Shown: piece by piece, positions 8,454-16,880 of the stretch | Layout: each line of letters starts with the position of its first letter | How positions within the stretch are numbered: position 1 is the stretch's first letter | From: an uncultured Chryseobacterium sp. | Lineage (GTDB): Bacteria; Bacteroidota; Bacteroidia; Flavobacteriales; Weeksellaceae | Length of the DNA: 64,000 nucleotides | Reading direction: 5' to 3' | Assembly (NCBI RefSeq): GCF_936933875.1 | Contig: NZ_CAKZIK010000030.1 | Span: 62,001-126,000, forward strand | Program-made: the position numbers and the translations under genes | The notes under the pieces: generated by a model | What the model saw: only the letters and a program-made list of their open reading frames with translations | Database searches by the model: none | What the model was told of the DNA's origin: nothing

Positions 8454-11024
8454 TTAGAAAGGATAACCGAATGCAAAGTTGAGTACGGGTTTCATGTTTT
8501 TCCAATTTCCTAGAACAAAGCGGTCACCAACAGCTCGGTTCGGATCATAAACTCTTGCTGCAGCGTCAAGCCTTAAAGTGATATACGCAACGTTAATTCT
8601 TAAACCAACACCAGTTCCAACCCCCATTTGCGAAATAAACTTTTTGAATTTAAACTGATCTCCAAAACCATTGTCCTTTAAGCTCCAGATATTACCTGCA
8701 TCTACGAAAGCAGCACCTTCAAACATTTTAGTGAAGGGAACTCGATACTCAACATTGGTAGTTAATTTTACATTATCCATAACGTAAGAACGAACTCTTT
8801 CATCCAACTGAGAATCTGCAGGACCTAAACCTCCAAAAACCCTCCAAGCTCTGATGTCGTTGGAACCTCCGTTGAAATATGACCTTACAAAAGGCATTGA
8901 GGAAGAATTTCCGTATGGAATTCCAATTCCAACAACCTGACGAAGTGCTAAAGTGTGCTTTCCATCGAAAAACTGAATATATTTGCGCACATCAAAGTCG
9001 AATTTCACGAATTGAGAATAAGGAACACTGAAAATTTTCTTTTGTTGATTATCTAACGCAACACCTTCTTCTTCTGAGTTTTTACTGAAAATTCCAACCA
9101 AATTTCCTGCAGTTTCTATTTTTGCATTCACATAGAAAGGATTGATCTGGTCTTTTTTACCGATTTCGTTATAGATAAAATTGTAAATTAATGATGAAAT
9201 AAAGACGTCCTGCGTTTGTCTGTCCTTATTTAAAAGCGACTGCTTAAAGTTGTTGAAGAGATTTAGATCATCCCCTGTTAATGAACTTTGGAACGAAGTG
9301 TCGTGTATAATTATTGAGGAAACATCGTCTGAAGATACTATTCCATTCTCAAAATCCTGATAAAGCGTTGGTGAATAAAGCTGGAACATATCATTACGAA
9401 TGTCTCCATCTCTCGGGAAGAAATCGTAATAACGGTCTTTATTTCTCGTTAAACTCATCTGCATATTCGCAATGGAAAGACGGTGAGTAACAATATCGTT
9501 AACATTTGCAAAATAATTGATTCCTGCGTTAAAGTTAATTCTGCCTAAGCCAATATTATCCTGGGCGGAAACTCCTAAATTAATGGTGGAGGTTGGCGAA
9601 TATTTTTTAGGAATTAGTTTCCATGTCTTGAAAGGCATCAAAAGTCTTGGAAATGAAAGATTTGCCTGAGCTGAAATTTCGTATGCCAAAGATCTTTTAT
9701 CCGGGTTTTTTGAGTTTTTTACGCTTCCAAAAATTCCAGAAATACTGGTACTTAGGTTTTCAGCGCCTCCAAAAACGTTTCTAGTTGTTAAATCTACTGA
9801 TGGAGAGATACCAAAATTCAGAATCTGGGAATAATTAATATCCGTAGCAATTTTCAGTTCATATTTAGGAAGAGGAGCAAGATAATAACTTACATCCAAA
9901 ATACTGTCGGAACCTTTTCTAAGACCTTCTTCGTAATTAATAATGCTGAAGTTGTTCATAGAAGTGATGTTTCTCTTAGTAAGATCCAGATTTTTTTGGC
10001 TGTAAATTTCTTTCGGTCTTAAAATAATAGGTCGCCAAAGTGCCATTGTTTTGTACTGATCGTCCAGCTTGTAGAAATTAATTCTCAGTAAAGAATCCTT
10101 TTCAGTTTCCGGAACATCGGCCATTTTTTCCAACAAATAGACTCTAATATCACCAATAGTTGCTCTTTTATACGGAGCATCTGCAGAATCTCTGTGAATG
10201 TCCATTGTTAGAGGAACATCTTTTCTGCTATCCAAAGTATCGGCTGTGAAATAAATTTCATCATTAGAAGAATTGAATTTGTAGTATCCTCTATCTCGCA
10301 TTAAAGCATTAATTCTCCTTACTTCGGCTTCCAGTTTGGTCTGATCCAGTTTTTCTGCAGAACGCACTTCACTTTTTGCAAGATTTTCTTCATATACCAT
10401 CCGGATACTGTCATCAGGAATATTGTAATAATAATCCTTAATAATCGTTGGATCTTTGTGAGTTACCAAATAATCTACCGTTGCTTTTTTAGCTGAAGAA
10501 TCTAAATTGTGTTTGTATTTTACATCGGCATCCCAATAACCTCTGTAAACCAGTCTTTTTCTGATATTTTCGGCACTGTTTTCCGTTTTTGCCTGTTCTA
10601 AAATTACTGGTGGACTTCCAATAGTATGCAAAAATCTGTTGAAGAAAAGATTTTTCCCTTTATACTCGGGATGATTGTATTTTACGAAAAGAGAATCCCT
10701 TAAGTCCTGATTACGAATTTCGGAAGGGTACGTCATGTATTCCGTTAAAATACTGTCGTACTTAGGATTTGCGAGATTGTACATCCACAAACCAACCGGA
10801 AAAAGAAAGAGAGATTTTTTGTTGGGTTTTTGGCTTACATAACCAGGTAATTCGTCCGAATGATCTTTACTGTCGGTATATTTAAAATTATTTTTGGTGA
10901 GTAAAAATTCGCCTTCCGGAACTTTCTTTGTCGTGCTGCAGGCGTAAAGAAAAAAGGCTGCCGTTGCAGAGGAAAAAATAAAGTAATATTTTTGAAAATA
11001 TTTCGAAAAATGCTTACCGCTCAT
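8454..11024 (-). CDS. tamL: BamA/TamA-family outer membrane lipoprotein (TamL-like)
   Basis: Omp85-superfamily protein, probably the lipoprotein form of TamA found in Bacteroidota, which works with TamB-type proteins in outer-membrane assembly. The N-terminus has a hydrophobic stretch ending in a lipobox, FFLYAC, so C29 would be lipidated. POTRA-like soluble segments follow. The C-terminal half (about residues 400-856) is rich in alternating aromatic/polar beta strands and contains GGSNDIRAWRVFGGLGP, the typical Omp85 RxxR-region motif, ending in FAFGYPF with a terminal aromatic. No tamB gene is adjacent. The start codon overlaps the divergent methyltransferase gene by 15 bases. Confidence 0.88.
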   Translation of the reverse strand: MSGKHFSKYFQKYYFIFSSATAAFFLYACSTTKKVPEGEFLLTKNNFKYTDSKDHSDELPGYVSQKPNKKSLFLFPVGLWMYNLANPKYDSILTEYMTYPSEIRNQDLRDSLFVKYNHPEYKGKNLFFNRFLHTIGSPPVILEQAKTENSAENIRKRLVYRGYWDADVKYKHNLDSSAKKATVDYLVTHKDPTIIKDYYYNIPDDSIRMVYEENLAKSEVRSAEKLDQTKLEAEVRRINALMRDRGYYKFNSSNDEIYFTADTLDSRKDVPLTMDIHRDSADAPYKRATIGDIRVYLLEKMADVPETEKDSLLRINFYKLDDQYKTMALWRPIILRPKEIYSQKNLDLTKRNITSMNNFSIINYEEGLRKGSDSILDVSYYLAPLPKYELKIATDINYSQILNFGISPSVDLTTRNVFGGAENLSTSISGIFGSVKNSKNPDKRSLAYEISAQANLSFPRLLMPFKTWKLIPKKYSPTSTINLGVSAQDNIGLGRINFNAGINYFANVNDIVTHRLSIANMQMSLTRNKDRYYDFFPRDGDIRNDMFQLYSPTLYQDFENGIVSSDDVSSIIIHDTSFQSSLTGDDLNLFNNFKQSLLNKDRQTQDVFISSLIYNFIYNEIGKKDQINPFYVNAKIETAGNLVGIFSKNSEEEGVALDNQQKKIFSVPYSQFVKFDFDVRKYIQFFDGKHTLALRQVVGIGIPYGNSSSMPFVRSYFNGGSNDIRAWRVFGGLGPADSQLDERVRSYVMDNVKLTTNVEYRVPFTKMFEGAAFVDAGNIWSLKDNGFGDQFKFKKFISQMGVGTGVGLRINVAYITLRLDAAARVYDPNRAVGDRFVLGNWKNMKPVLNFAFGYPF
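10964..10994 (+). promoter_or_regulatory. Bacteroidota-type promoter for the TrmH-like gene, inside tamL
   Basis: TTG (10964-10966), 20 bases, then TATTTTTG (10987-10994), matching TTG-N17-23-TAnnTTTG. The predicted transcript begins about 10 bases before the ATG at 11010. The whole promoter lies within the 5' end of tamL on the opposite strand. Confidence 0.75.
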
Positions 11025-11756
11025 AAAATAAAAATTATACAGAGTTTAGACAAAAAGAAGTTCAGACAAAAATACAATTTGTTTTTGGTTGAAGGTTATA
11101 AAACCATCCGTGAACTTACGAATTCTAACTATAAAATTCAAGAAATATTTTCGGTAAACGATAATGTTGAAACAATTGATAGAAATTTAGTAACACCAAT
11201 TTCTGAAGCGGAACTAAAGAAAATCAGTTTTTTGCAACATCCCAAAGATGCTGTAGCATTGGTAGAACTTCCCGAAAATGAAGAAGAAATTGAATCTGAC
11301 ATCAATTTGGTTTTAGACGGAATTCAGGATCCGGGAAATTTTGGAACAATTATCCGACTCGCAGACTGGTTCGGGATTTCGCAGATTATTTGCAGTGATG
11401 ATACGGTGGATTTGTACAATCCGAAAGTAATTCAAGCGACGATGGGTTCTTTTACCAGAGTGAACATCGTTTATAAAAACATTAATGAATTTCTAAAAGA
11501 TTCGGATCACGAAAATATTGGAACAGATATGATTGGTGAAAGCATTTATCAATACCATTTCCCCACAAAAATGAATCTTATTTTAGGAAATGAAGGCAAC
11601 GGAATTCGTCCTGCAACGGAAGATTTATTGTCACAAAAAATTACCATTCCCAGGTTTGGAAAATCGCAATCTACAGAAAGCCTTAACGTTTCAATGGCAA
11701 CTGGAATTATTTTAGGAGAAATATTTTCGCGTGATGAAAACAGCTTTCCTGATTAA
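11010..11756 (+). CDS. TrmH/SpoU-family RNA 2'-O-methyltransferase
   Basis: SAM-dependent methyltransferase acting on ribose 2'-OH in rRNA or tRNA. The 248-residue protein has an N-terminal substrate-binding domain (KFRQKYNLFLVEG). The SPOUT catalytic domain follows with motif 1 LDGIQDPGNFGTIIRLA, motif 2 LILGNEGNGI and motif 3 IPRFGKSQSTESLNVSMA. The ATG at 11010 is chosen over an in-frame start at 10992 because the -7 box ends at 10994 and MLTAHKIKIIQSL is the usual family N-terminus. The start overlaps divergent tamL. The target nucleotide cannot be assigned. Confidence 0.92.
   Translation: MLTAHKIKIIQSLDKKKFRQKYNLFLVEGYKTIRELTNSNYKIQEIFSVNDNVETIDRNLVTPISEAELKKISFLQHPKDAVALVELPENEEEIESDINLVLDGIQDPGNFGTIIRLADWFGISQIICSDDTVDLYNPKVIQATMGSFTRVNIVYKNINEFLKDSDHENIGTDMIGESIYQYHFPTKMNLILGNEGNGIRPATEDLLSQKITIPRFGKSQSTESLNVSMATGIILGEIFSRDENSFPD
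11067..11074 (-). promoter_or_regulatory. -7 element for tamL, inside the TrmH-like gene
   Basis: Reads TATTTTTG on the minus strand, about 40 bases before the tamL ATG. No clear -33 element is seen. It lies inside the coding region of the divergent gene. Confidence 0.5.
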
Positions 11757-12663
11757 TCCAACCATTTTACATTACAAAAAAATCCTCCATTCAATTGAAA
11801 ATGAGTTTAATGGAATGAATTATGAAATTTTCGTTTCGGAATATCATGGTCATTTTATGAAGCTTTGTGATGATGTTTTGAGCAAAGGTTTCACCAATTT
11901 AATTGCAGTAGGCGGAGATGGAACTTTAAATGAGGTCCTGAATGGAACCATCCATTATTTTTCACAAAATAAAACTGTTGATTTTGAAAGTCTGAGGAAA
12001 ATTAAAATTGGAGTTCTGCCTTGTGGAAGCGGAAATGATTTTGTCCGAAATTTTTCCCAAGAATTTGATGTAAAGCATTTAAAAATTAATATTCAGAATA
12101 ATAGTTTTGAAAGTATTGATATTGGGAAATGTACTTTTCAGAATGAAAAAAGGGAAGAGGAAACCAGATATTTCATCAACATCGCAGATTTGGGAATGGG
12201 TGCAGAAACAATGAAGGTGAAAGAAAAAATTCCGGTTTGGAGTGGCGCGAAGTTCAGGTATTTCTTCTCGATACTTTCAACACTTTTGGTTTATAAAAAG
12301 AAAGAACTTCAGCTTATTTCTAATGATTTTGAATGGAAAGGAAAATGCCTGAATTTGGTTGTTGCCAACGGAAAATATTTTGGAAACGGTTTGGGAATTG
12401 CTCCGAAAGCATCAGTTTCAGACGGAAAATTTGATATTACAGTTGTCGGAAATATCTCATTAGTTGATTATGCTTTGAATATTGGAAAAGTAAAAAAATC
12501 GAAACCGCTTGAACATAGAGAGATTCATTATTTTAAAGGAAAATCTTTCGAAGTGAAAACCCTTTCCGGAGAAGAAGCGCTAATAGATATTGATGGTGAA
12601 GTTTCGGGATTTTCTCCTGCGAAGTTTGAGATTTTGGAGAAGACGGTGAATTTTATTGTTTAG
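11734..12663 (+). CDS. Diacylglycerol kinase family (YegS/BmrU-like) lipid kinase
   Basis: Probable lipid kinase phosphorylating diacylglycerol or a related lipid at the inner membrane. The glycine-rich nucleotide loop AVGGDGTLNEVLNG lies near residue 70, with LPCGSGNDFVRNF after it. The C-terminal half forms the beta-sandwich domain and contains IDIDGEVSG, a conserved end motif. The ATG at 11734 is preferred over a GTG three bases upstream. It overlaps the end of the methyltransferase gene by 23 bases, which suggests one transcript. Confidence 0.9.
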   Translation: MKTAFLINPTILHYKKILHSIENEFNGMNYEIFVSEYHGHFMKLCDDVLSKGFTNLIAVGGDGTLNEVLNGTIHYFSQNKTVDFESLRKIKIGVLPCGSGNDFVRNFSQEFDVKHLKINIQNNSFESIDIGKCTFQNEKREEETRYFINIADLGMGAETMKVKEKIPVWSGAKFRYFFSILSTLLVYKKKELQLISNDFEWKGKCLNLVVANGKYFGNGLGIAPKASVSDGKFDITVVGNISLVDYALNIGKVKKSKPLEHREIHYFKGKSFEVKTLSGEEALIDIDGEVSGFSPAKFEILEKTVNFIV

Positions 12664-12900
12664 CTCTCGCGGATTACGCAGATTTTGCAGATTTATTTGG
12701 GAAAGATTGTATTTCTACATATATTTTCCACTTAAAAATCTTGTGGTATTTTCTCTCGCAGATTTTGCGGATCACGCAGATTTTACCTTATTTTTACTTT
12801 ACATCGAAGCCAATTAAACTTAAATCTTTTGTGACTTTTGTGGTTTAAATTTTTCCTTTCAACAATCTTTGGCGCTCGCTTCGCTCGCGCCCCTCACGCA
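12664..12900. repeat. Intergenic dispersed-type repeats
   Basis: Two related phrases, at about 12666-12695 and 12755-12784, are built from CGCAGATTTTGC and CGGATTACGCAGA words. They are followed by a GC-rich inverted repeat at about 12871-12892 (GGCGC TCGCTTCGCTC GCGCC). This looks like non-coding, dispersed intergenic sequence. No open frame here looks real. Confidence 0.6.
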
Positions 12901-12913
12901 AAGTCTTCCACAA

Positions 12914-12937
12914 AAAAAACCGCAATCTGCGGTTTTA
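12914..12937 (-). terminator. Terminator of the 165-residue protein gene
   Basis: AAAACCGCA (12916-12924) pairs with TGCGGTTTT (12928-12936). On the minus strand the stem runs into eight T, just after the stop of the minus-strand gene. Confidence 0.85.
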
Positions 12938-12941
12938 AATT

Positions 12942-13439
12942 TTATATCAACTGTTCCATGCTCGAAATGCTGCGCTGCTTTTGATAAGCTTCCAGTTTTT
13001 GGCGGATAAAGCGTAATAGGAAAGGAGCGAGGTAAATCAGTGCAAAACCGATGAGTTTCTTTTTCCAACTTGGATTTTTCAAACTTTTTTTGGCAAAATT
13101 ACCTACTAAAGCAGCAGTTCCCAATTGCAAAGCATTTTCAACAACGCCGCCTTTCATTGCAGTATTTGCTAATCCGAAAACAGCATTTTTGCTGATTAAA
13201 TTGTCTTTAATTCCTGTAGAAATTTCGCGAACGATTTCGTCTTTCCTCAAAGCTAATTTTTTCTCACCATTTTCGTCGGTTTCTTCTTTAAGGAACTGGT
13301 CAGTAAAACCGTTGGTTAAAGCGCTTAAACTTTGTTTAGTGTTATCGAAAGAGATTAGTTTTTCCATTTCGGCAACATCACTTTTCAGTAGTGCTTTCTT
13401 TCTGCGAAGTTCCTCAAGACTGTTGTATTTTGTACCCAT
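12942..13439 (-). CDS. Conserved hypothetical envelope-stress protein (YqjK-like position)
   Basis: A 165-residue protein I do not recognise by family. It begins with a charged helical segment (LEELRRKKALLKSDVAEMEKL, a likely coiled coil, here near residues 8-28). A middle part with small residues follows (GLANTAMKGGVVENALQLGTAALVG), then a basic segment before one membrane helix, LIGFALIYLAPFLLRFI, and a basic tail. It lies 4 bases after a YqjE/holin-like gene, and a YtxH-like gene lies upstream. The set resembles the enterobacterial YqjD-YqjE-YqjK group of small membrane proteins linked to stress, so a similar role is possible (inference). Confidence 0.75.
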   Translation of the reverse strand: MGTKYNSLEELRRKKALLKSDVAEMEKLISFDNTKQSLSALTNGFTDQFLKEETDENGEKKLALRKDEIVREISTGIKDNLISKNAVFGLANTAMKGGVVENALQLGTAALVGNFAKKSLKNPSWKKKLIGFALIYLAPFLLRFIRQKLEAYQKQRSISSMEQLI

Positions 13440-13443
13440 AATC

Positions 13444-13752
13444 TTACCCGTTTATTGCTTTGATGATCTTATTTGCAATACCATTTTTTATTGCATTTCT
13501 ACTCAACATAATAATAATAAGGAGCAGAAAATAAAAACCGGCCATAATGAGCAATCCATATGCGTAATTTCCGAGATAAGAACCAATGAGGATGCCCAAA
13601 CCAATGTTTAGCAGAACAATACAAAACAGTGCGGCAATGCTTGCAAGCAAAATATAAGTAAATGTTCCTGCGGTAATGGAAGTTTTTTCTGTGGCTTCCA
13701 TTTTCAGCAAATCCGCTCTTTTCGTTGCGTATTCTTTTAAAAGATCTAACAT
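13444..13752 (-). CDS. Phage holin family / YqjE-like membrane protein
   Basis: A 102-residue protein with a short charged N-terminal helix (MLDLLKEYATKRADLLKMEA) and two strong membrane segments, about residues 31-53 and 63-84. This layout is that of the Actinobacteriophage_holin_6/YqjE family; despite the name, such chromosomal proteins are not known lysis proteins. It lies 4 bases upstream of the 165-residue gene and is separated from the YtxH-like gene by a terminator. Confidence 0.82.
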   Translation of the reverse strand: MLDLLKEYATKRADLLKMEATEKTSITAGTFTYILLASIAALFCIVLLNIGLGILIGSYLGNYAYGLLIMAGFYFLLLIIIMLSRNAIKNGIANKIIKAING

Positions 13753-13775
13753 TGCTTAATTTTTTATAAAGTTAC

Positions 13776-13812
13776 AAAAAAAGGAACTTAAAGTTTTTAA
13801 GTTCCCTTTTTA
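13776..13812 (-). terminator. Terminator of the YtxH-like gene
   Basis: GGAACTTAAA (13783-13792) pairs with TTTAAGTTCC (13796-13805), with T-runs on both strands. It lies downstream of the YtxH-like gene and before the holin-like gene. Confidence 0.85.
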
Positions 13813-13838
13813 TTCAATTAAAAACGGAATTTAAATGC

Positions 13839-14222
13839 TTAAGATTTAAGACCGTCTAATTCGTTTTCTACATTTTTTGCAACAGAAGCAGCAGTATCTA
13901 CAGCTTTGTCTTTGTATTTGTCATAACCGTCTTTTACGGAACTTGCAACATTGTTTGCAGTTTCTTTTACTGTAGAAGAAATGTTTTTATACTGATCTTT
14001 CAATTGTTCGGAAACCTGTCCGTACTGTTCTTTAGCTTTCTCTGAAAGTTGTCCGTATTGATCTACAGCCTGATCTTTCAAATCGTTTGCTTTACTTTTG
14101 ATTTTTTTTCTGGTTTCTTTACCTTCTTCAGGAGCGTAAAGCATACCCAAAACTACACCTGCAGCTGCACCAGCTAACAAACCTGCTAAAATTCCAGCAG
14201 CATTATTACTTTTTTTTGACAT
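13839..14222 (-). CDS. YtxH domain-containing protein
   Basis: A 127-residue protein with an N-terminal Gly/Ala-rich membrane helix (ILAGLLAGAAAGVVLGMLYAP) followed by the YtxH signature APEEGKETRKKI. A long Lys/Asp/Gln-rich amphipathic helix follows, with repeats such as QYGQLSEKAKEQYGQVSEQL. Related small proteins are induced by general stress in Gram-positive bacteria. Here it heads a set of small envelope proteins but has its own terminator. Its exact function is unknown. Confidence 0.85.
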   Translation of the reverse strand: MSKKSNNAAGILAGLLAGAAAGVVLGMLYAPEEGKETRKKIKSKANDLKDQAVDQYGQLSEKAKEQYGQVSEQLKDQYKNISSTVKETANNVASSVKDGYDKYKDKAVDTAASVAKNVENELDGLKS

Positions 14223-14327
14223 TTTGTTTATTTTTTAATGTTAAAGATTAAATTAATTCAGCGTTTATAGATACAATAAATTTACAACAAAAATGCCAAA
14301 TGGGTAAATATGAATATTAAAGTTTTG

Positions 14328-15002
14328 TTAAAACTCTTTGATGTACGAGAGAATCAGCTTTAATGTTTCCTCCTGATTCAGATTGGTATTGTCGATTAAA
14401 ATGGCGTCTTCGGCTTGTTTTAAAGGAGAAAATTCGCGTTCGCTGTCTATTTTATCGCGGGTTACAAGGTTATTTTTTACGGATTCTACATCAGCTTCTT
14501 CTCCGAGGGAAATTAATTCAAGATGTCGTCTTCTTGTACGTTCTTCCACACTTGCGGTGAGGAAAAATTTGTAATCTGCGTTTGGAAGCACAACGGTTCC
14601 AATATCTCTTCCGTCCATTACAACACCTCCGTTGGAAGCGATAGAACGCTGAGTTTCCATGAGGAAATCTCTTACTTCAGATTGTTTTGCGATGAAACTT
14701 ACATTATTGGAAACTTCAAGAGAACGGATTTCGCTTGAAATATTTTTATCATTTAAATACAGAACCAAAACGCCACTTTCTTCACGAAACTCGAGTTTCA
14801 TATTATCGAAATTTTTGAAAAGAATGTCCTTGTCTATTTTTCCATCAGCGGAACAGTTTTGAAGTGCAAATAAAGTAATTCCTCTGTACAATGCACCTGT
14901 GTCCATGTGGATGAGCCCAAGTTTTTTAGCAATCTGCTTTGAGATTGAACTTTTTCCCGTTGAAGAGTAGCCGTCGATAGCAATAACCGGTAATCTTTTC
15001 AT
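14328..15002 (-). CDS. cmk: Cytidylate kinase
   Basis: Phosphorylates CMP and dCMP with ATP. The 224-residue protein has the P-loop IDGYSSTGKSS near its N-terminus, then MDTGALYRGIT. The CMP-binding segment is VMDGRDIGTVVLPNA, and the lid is ASVEERTRRR. The ATG at 15002 is chosen over an adjacent upstream TTG. It lies 16 bases downstream of porQ, a neighbourhood common in Bacteroidota. Confidence 0.95.
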   Translation of the reverse strand: MKRLPVIAIDGYSSTGKSSISKQIAKKLGLIHMDTGALYRGITLFALQNCSADGKIDKDILFKNFDNMKLEFREESGVLVLYLNDKNISSEIRSLEVSNNVSFIAKQSEVRDFLMETQRSIASNGGVVMDGRDIGTVVLPNADYKFFLTASVEERTRRRHLELISLGEEADVESVKNNLVTRDKIDSEREFSPLKQAEDAILIDNTNLNQEETLKLILSYIKEF

Positions 15003-15018
15003 CAAATTTAATAAATAT

Positions 15019-16023
15019 TTATCTTCTGTTTCCGCCTAATTCTATTAAATCCATTGCAATCCCAAACATATTAACATTGGAAGCATTATGATAACGCACA
15101 TGCGAATAATCGAACCTGAAATAAGAAATCTTCACTCCGAAACCTGCAGAAAGTCCGGCAAAACTTCTTTGGTCGAGAACGGCAAGTTCGTTTCCTCTTT
15201 TTACGTTATATCCCAATCTTATATTAAAGGCCTGTTCCGGAAAAAACTCTGCTCCCACGGAAAAATGGTCTGCAACTTTTCTCAGAAATTTTACTTCCTG
15301 TCCGTTGTTGTTATAATCCTGAGAAATATTGAACTGCTGTAAATCGTGTGCTGTAACAGTTAAAGAAACCGGAAAATCATCAAGAATTTTAGTATAACCT
15401 AAATCGATTCTGAAAGGAAGTTTTTCTCTGGTTCCGTTAAATGTTTTGAACTGATAACCGAAATTTCGGGCTACCAAAGAAACGGTTTCTTTGTCCTCAT
15501 CAATGTGATATGTAACAGCTCCGGTTCCGGAAACTGCCATCGATGAATAATTGTCAATTTTTGAAGTGATGAAACTTACATTTCCGCCAACAGTCCAGTC
15601 TTCTTCAAACTGATATGCGTAGCTTACTCCAATCGCAGCATCGGAAGCACCAAATTCTCCTGAAACTGTTGAACTTTCATCTGTTCTCGGCATATTTCCA
15701 TAATCCATATATCTGGCGTTGATTCCGAGTAAATGTCCGTATTCCAAATCTTTTACATAAGAAATAGTTCCATAGTTAGAACCTGCAAGATAAGAGGCGT
15801 AATTAATGGAAACTCTTTCATCCATTTCCAAATTCATCAAAGAGGGATTTACCAATGCTAAACCAGCATCAAAATCTCTCACAGAAACAGCATCTCCACC
15901 AAGAGCAGCCTGTCTCGCAGAAACCGGAATATTGAGGAATGGATAGACGTTTTGGCCGCTTTGTGCTTGCCAAAACAGCGATAAACATCCGAAAGAAGCA
16001 AGGAAAATTTTCTTCAAGGCCAT
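15019..16023 (-). CDS. porQ: Type IX secretion system protein PorQ
   Basis: Outer-membrane beta-barrel protein of the PorV/PorQ type, linked to the type IX secretion system of Bacteroidota. A signal peptide (about residues 1-23) precedes the family-typical start of the mature protein, VYPFLNIPVSARQAALGGDAVS. The remainder is alternating beta-strand sequence, ending in the barrel strand MFGIAMDLIELG. The ATG at 16023 is preferred over a TTG three bases upstream. A promoter matching TTG-N18-TATTTTTG lies directly upstream. Its presence implies T9SS-dependent secretion in this organism. Confidence 0.85.
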   Translation of the reverse strand: MALKKIFLASFGCLSLFWQAQSGQNVYPFLNIPVSARQAALGGDAVSVRDFDAGLALVNPSLMNLEMDERVSINYASYLAGSNYGTISYVKDLEYGHLLGINARYMDYGNMPRTDESSTVSGEFGASDAAIGVSYAYQFEEDWTVGGNVSFITSKIDNYSSMAVSGTGAVTYHIDEDKETVSLVARNFGYQFKTFNGTREKLPFRIDLGYTKILDDFPVSLTVTAHDLQQFNISQDYNNNGQEVKFLRKVADHFSVGAEFFPEQAFNIRLGYNVKRGNELAVLDQRSFAGLSAGFGVKISYFRFDYSHVRYHNASNVNMFGIAMDLIELGGNRR

Positions 16024-16035
16024 CAATTATCAGTG

Positions 16036-16064
16036 CAAAAATAGTTTATTTTAAAAAGTTTCAA
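16036..16064 (-). promoter_or_regulatory. Promoter of porQ
   Basis: On the minus strand TTG (16064-16062), 18 bases, then TATTTTTG (16043-16036), matching the Bacteroidota consensus. The predicted transcript start is about 10 bases before the porQ ATG. Confidence 0.7.
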
Positions 16065-16115
16065 AATATATCTCCCGGAAATATATTTCTATTAACGGAA
16101 TTCTTTTCATTTCAT

Positions 16116-16123
16116 TATATTTG
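16116..16123 (+). promoter_or_regulatory. -7 element of pyrH
   Basis: TATATTTG, 23 bases before the pyrH ATG. No clear TTG at -33. Confidence 0.5.
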
Positions 16124-16146
16124 CATCAATCTAAATTTAAGCATCA

Positions 16147-16854
16147 ATGAAATACAAAAGAATCCTGCTGAAACTAAGTGGAGAAGCTTTAATGGGCAAC
16201 AGACAATACGGAATTGACAATGACAGACTGAAGGAATATGCCCACGAAATTAAGAAAGTTGTAGACGGAGGATGCGAAGTAGCAATTGTAATTGGCGGAG
16301 GAAATATTTTCCGTGGTTTGGCAGGCGCTGCAAAAGGAATGGACAGAGTTCAGGGAGATTATATGGGAATGTTGGCTACCGTAATTAACGGCATGGCTTT
16401 GCAGGGAGCTTTAGAAGATGCAGGAATTAAAACCAGACTTCAAAGTGCTATCGAGATGGATAAAGTTGCGGAACCATTCATTAAAAGAAGAGCAGTTCGT
16501 CATCTAGAAAAGGGTAGAGTTGTCATCTTTGGAGCTGGAACAGGAAACCCTTATTTTACGACAGACACAGCAGCAACATTAAGAGCAATTGAAATTGGTG
16601 CAGATGTAATTCTGAAAGGAACAAGAGTAGACGGAATTTATGACATGGATCCTGAAAAGAACGAAAACGCAGTAAAATTCAACTCCCTTACTTTTGATGA
16701 AGTGTTCGATAAAGGTTTGAAAGTAATGGACATGACGGCTTTCACCTTAAGCCACGAAAATAACTTGCCTATCATCGTTTTCGATATGAATAAAGAAGGT
16801 AACCTAAAAAAAATTGTGGAAGGTGAAAATGTAGGAACTTTAGTGGACCTATAA
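16147..16854 (+). CDS. pyrH: UMP kinase
   Basis: Hexameric UMP kinase of the amino-acid-kinase fold, converting UMP to UDP. The 235-residue protein starts [17 protein letters not shown], has the phosphate-binding GGGNIFRG near residue 50, and shows the conserved [16 protein letters not shown]. Its length is normal. It lies 26 bases upstream of frr, the standard pyrH-frr pair, and is divergent from porQ. Confidence 0.97.
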   Translation: MKYKRILLKLSGEALMGNRQYGIDNDRLKEYAHEIKKVVDGGCEVAIVIGGGNIFRGLAGAAKGMDRVQGDYMGMLATVINGMALQGALEDAGIKTRLQSAIEMDKVAEPFIKRRAVRHLEKGRVVIFGAGTGNPYFTTDTAATLRAIEIGADVILKGTRVDGIYDMDPEKNENAVKFNSLTFDEVFDKGLKVMDMTAFTLSHENNLPIIVFDMNKEGNLKKIVEGENVGTLVDL

Positions 16855-16880
16855 TTAATTAAAAATACAGCATAATTATA

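Noticed and set aside
12859..13068. Minus-strand open frame over the GC-rich inverted repeat
   Set aside because: It overlaps the terminator and the end of the real 165-residue gene in another frame.
13444..13752. Prophage holin
   Set aside because: No other phage genes nearby. The family name covers chromosomal YqjE-like membrane proteins.
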